A stretch of DNA of 64,000 nucleotides from contig WPIO01000010.1 in NCBI GenBank assembly GCA_009760855.2, positions 1,384,501 through 1,448,500 on the forward strand, written 5' to 3'. The notes below the pieces were generated by a model. The model saw only the letters and a list, made by a program, of their open reading frames with translations, ran no database searches and had not been told where the DNA came from. This DNA is from Cristatella mucedo (lineage: Eukaryota > Bryozoa > Phylactolaemata > Cristatellidae). A program made the position numbers and the translations under genes. Positions 61,720-64,000 of the stretch are shown here, one piece after another; the stretch's first letter is position 1, and every line of letters begins with the position of its first letter.

Positions 61720-64000
61720 CGTGCGGTCTCCCCGTGGGGCGGCGGCGGCGGTCCGACGATCCCGGTCGCTGCCATCGTCCTCGCCTCGGTGCAGTCAGTG
61801 TGCGAAGCGCGAGCGACCGCCGCTGCAGCTGCAGGGTAGCAGTGCAGCTCGGTCCGACTGACATCGGTCGCCACCGCCGCCGGCATACCTTGTTCGGCGG
61901 CTGCTGCAGCTGCTCCCGAGCTGCCGAGCGGCGGCCTCGGGGTCAAGGCAGCCGCTCCGAAGTGGTCCGGCGGCCGAAGCGGCGGCGGCGGCTGAGGCGG
62001 CCGCCGGCCAACCACACTTGCGCCGCCTCTGTCGGAGCCTCCGCGGCCACCAACTGCGGATGAGGACCTGTAGCGTCCGAGGACGTCGCGCTGCCGGCCG
62101 TCGGTGGTGTTGAGGTCGCCGCCGTGGTTTGAGCTCGCAGCGACGACCATCCTTTCGCTGCCATCGATGGCGCCACTGGGGGAGGCGGCATCTAGCAGCG
62201 GCGGCAAGACGCGGCCGCTAGACTCGCGCTCGGTCTGCTGCGAGCGGCAGTTCGCAGCAGTCGGGACTGCTGCCTCAGCCAAATCGGGCGGCGGCGACGC
62301 AGTAGCAGATCTCGCTGCGACCGCTGCTTCGTCGAGCTCCGACGGTTCGGCGCCTCCGTCGAGTGTTTCACTTTCCGAAGACTCGAGCTAAACGGAAATG
62401 GTTTTTTTGAAGTACCGACGGCGACCGCTGGCACTGCTCGAGCGCTGTCATTTAGGTTATGGCGGCTGCAAGCGTTCTGCTGCTGCGCGTGTCACCTTCA
62501 CAGCGGACGAGTTCGGCAACGTCTGATGACGGAGGCATGTGCCTCCGTGAGGCGCGCCAGTTTCTATTGGGGCAATTTTCACCTGTTCTCCTCCGCCCAC
62601 AGTAGGTTGGCTGGCTTCAGCAGCCAGGGTCGATTTAACTTCAGCTGCCGGAGGATGAGCAATCGCCTGGGCGGAAGCAGTGTTCGCTGTCGCGATCAAG
62701 ATGATCTGAGGTGGACTGACGAACTTAGCTTCTCCGTCGTACATTGTAGTCGGCTGCTTGCCAATTCCTTCGCTTGGAAAGGCCTCGCAAATTTGACTTT
62801 GTTCCAGAGCACTGCTGACTTCAGTTCTAGCTTCAAAGGTTGTGCCGGTGGCCACGTAAGAGGCAGTCGTCATTGGCGACGCCAGATCGCGAATGTCTGC
62901 CCCTACAAAAGTCGCGCTTTCCACGGTTGCCTTCCTTACCGAAACTTTGTCAGCGACAGGGGCTGTCGTGCGTTGGTTATCCAATGCGTAGACGTCCGGA
63001 GCGTGCCGTGTTGGTGTCGTAGGCTGGTCTTGCACTCCTGCCTCAGCCGGAATGCCGGACCGTGTCAAACTGTGGCCTTGAATGGCTTGAAATAGTGGCT
63101 TGACAGAGGTTTCTTCCGGAACTATCTGGCAGGAGACATCTGAAGTCAGCTGCAGCTGAAAAATTAGACTTTCTCCTGGCATTTGATCAGCTTCTTTTGT
63201 CTGGTTAGGGAGTCCGTCTATATCAAACTTTGAGGTGGCAATCGGTAAAAAGTGAAGACGATCATGTGTACTAACCAAGTTAGAAGTTTTTGAGTTGGTC
63301 GAATCTTCCTCCATCCAAACACTTGTAGCACTTTGTGAGATTTTGATTGCTGTGGTTGGCGTCGCATTTTCTGCTACTTCTGTGGGAGGATTATTATTTA
63401 GCACTAATGTGGAGGATGTCTTCAAACTTGTTAGGACTATATCTTCGTTATGTACATACACAAGTATGTCGGAAGCATCCTGTACTGACACTGGTTCCTT
63501 GTTCATTCCAGGGTTCGTTTCCGCTACGAAAATCAAACTTTTTGAAAACGTTTGATTTGGTTGATTCATTCCTCCATCGGTGCTGCCCCCGTAGATGTTG
63601 GAGGTCATCCCATTTTGTGGAACTGACACACCACCTATTATTATTGGCTTTTTATTAATGTCTTTGCTAAATACTGTTGCAGAATTTCTACTTTTGGTTG
63701 GCTCCTCGTTTATCTTCTTAGTAGTGTCCAACAAACTATGCATTTCTATATTCGCGGCAAACGTGTCCGTGGCATGTGTAATTGGTAAAGTTGGAAAGCA
63801 ATTCATTGTGATTGCAGCAGTGAGGCTTCCTGCAAATAAATGGCTCGCATCAGTCGCGGTGTATTTATATTTCTCTACAGTTCGCATGGTCGTTTTTGAT
63901 GTCCTTTCGTCAGCTCTTGTCAGAGCATTGTCTTTCATTGCTTTTGAGGCTTCGCACTCAGCTTGAACAAACCTGGCATCCTGGATATACTCAGTTGCAG
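41580..64000 (-). CDS. Giant Ser/Thr/Ala-rich repeat protein of unknown function, 5'-partial, three-exon model
   Basis: Three minus-strand open segments join in phase: exon A (64000 to 62496), a 108-bp intron, exon B (62387 to 61688), a 5.8-kb intron, and exon C (55849 to 41580 with stop). Together they give about 5,490 residues, and the frame is still open at the window edge. The reading frame and repeat structure are seen directly. The splice joins are inferred from phase and splice-site match. Composition is Ser, Thr, Ala, Pro and Ile rich with scattered Cys. Exon B adds poly-Pro and poly-Ala. Exon C holds six phased copies of a ~367-residue unit. Short NKxP motifs (for example INKEP, INKKP, MNKEP) occur in both exon A and exon C, which suggests one protein. 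I recognise no enzyme or adhesion domain. A scaffold, mucin-like or structural protein is possible but unproven. It is convergent with ACY1. Confidence 0.8.
48300..54635 (-). repeat. In-frame tandem array of a ~1.1-kb coding repeat (six copies, partial at the ends)
   Basis: Anchor codons fall at 54344, 53243, 52304, 51203, 50108 and 48989, spaced 1101, 939, 1101, 1095 and 1119 bp. Every interval is a multiple of three. Shared landmarks in order are the K-I-S-K-L anchor, TSEV-KAYQ, a TRAA-TTDMNQA block, an SA-E-A-P-SPRA-IPAH block, SPTAF, KLS-TPSA-EY, RDI, TKPV-S and SDE-K. The second interval lacks about 54 residues after its anchor. Copies are well diverged, so the amplification is old. Confidence 0.88.
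58110..58215 (-). mobile_element. Decayed LINE 3' tail in the giant gene's intron
   Basis: An ATAATAAC run, then a degraded hairpin tail and the TTTACAAATGCTGCAAAGGA motif shared with the LINE 3' UTR at about 395. Confidence 0.5.
59711..59947 (-). other. Candidate cryptic or alternative exon inside the large intron
   Basis: On the minus strand a strong acceptor (pyrimidine run ending TTTTTTCTCAG) starts a GC-richer segment that ends at GTAAGT (donor at 59710) or GTATGT (donor at 59714). Only one of three frames is open across it (about 78 codons, Cys- and Leu-rich). That frame needs two bases from the previous exon, which the exon B donors do not supply. It could belong to a non-coding or alternative transcript, or be chance. 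Confidence 0.3.
61688..62387 (-). CDS. Exon B of the giant gene: GC-rich, poly-Pro and poly-Ala
   Basis: The exon follows acceptor CCGTTTAG and starts in phase 0 with an acidic LESSESETLDGG stretch. It continues for about 233 codons to a CAG|GTAGCA donor at 61688, phase 1, which fits exon C. An alternative AAG|GTATGC donor at 61889 is also phase 1. Features in order are an acidic start, RRPPQPPPPLRPP, an Ala run, another Ala run, PPPPPHGE, and a terminal Pro run encoded by a (GGC)10-type triplet tract at 61690-61719. Proline runs of this kind typically bind SH3, WW or profilin modules, but no partner is visible. The base composition is sharply GC-richer than the flanks. It may instead be a CpG-island promoter of another transcript, and several frames are open here because of the composition. 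Confidence 0.5.
61690..61719 (+). repeat. (GGC)10 triplet tract
   Basis: Reads as a Pro run (CCG codons) on the minus strand at the 3' end of exon B. Confidence 0.9.
62496..64000 (-). CDS. Exon A of the giant gene (open at window edge)
   Basis: A single open frame runs from the window edge for 501 codons with no stop (first full codon at 63998). It encodes a Ser/Thr-rich, predominantly hydrophilic segment with NKxP-type motifs (INEEP, INKKP, MNKEP). Read without splicing, the frame stops at 62457. An AAG|GTGACA donor at 62496/62495, phase 0, precedes that stop and pairs with a pyrimidine-rich acceptor ending CCGTTTAG 108 bp on. I do not recognise the domain. An initiator Met cannot be chosen because the frame continues off the window. 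Confidence 0.7.

Noticed and set aside
61554-62063. Plus-strand Arg-rich frames in the GC island
   Set aside because: They are composition-driven shadows of the minus-strand exon B, with no splice or domain support.
62457-62495. Exon A reading on to the stop at 62457
   Set aside because: A phase-matched donor and acceptor lie either side of this stop and join two long open frames. The unspliced end is kept only as an alternative.

Overview
The window is repeat-rich eukaryotic, most probably invertebrate metazoan, nuclear DNA. The evidence is GT-AG introns of up to several kilobases, an animal-type aminoacylase-1 gene split into many small exons, abundant decayed LINEs of the CR1/L2 (jockey) type, tRNA-derived SINEs and long dinucleotide microsatellites. 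I cannot assign a phylum. There are no prokaryotic operons, CRISPR arrays or rRNA genes. Most short open frames are LINE remnants, microsatellite artefacts or shadows.

Region 1 (1-28.3 kb, plus strand) holds an aminoacylase-1 (ACY1, peptidase family M20) gene. Ten exons, 3395 to 28147, can be joined in consistent phase and encode about 315 residues. The first ~90 residues, including the first zinc-binding His, must lie upstream of the window. The active-site Asp, Glu-Glu, Glu and His positions that fall in the window are all present. The introns are inflated by LINE fragments in both orientations, SINEs, (CT)n and (TG)n tracts, a 207-bp near-perfect tandem duplication and two strong hairpins.

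Region 2 (28.3-41.2 kb) is intergenic. It has decayed LINEs, a pair of ~400-bp GC-rich inverted repeats enclosing 2.7 kb, a 121-bp tandem repeat, a degenerate satellite-like array near 39.5-40.5 kb and a 257-bp pyrimidine microsatellite. I recognise no gene in it.

Region 3 (41.2-64 kb, minus strand) is the most unusual part: a giant gene of unknown function that runs in from beyond the right edge. Three exons fit in phase: exon A (edge to 62496), exon B (62387 to about 61688; GC-rich, with poly-Pro and poly-Ala) and exon C (55849 to 41580). Exon C is a single uninterrupted 14.3-kb coding exon. Together they encode about 5,490 residues within the window. Exon C is rich in Ser, Thr and Ala and contains six phased copies of a diverged unit of about 367 residues; one copy is shortened by 54 residues. 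I recognise no known domain. A Cys cluster and a hydrophobic stretch lie near the C-terminus. The two genes are convergent, with about 13 kb between their stop codons.
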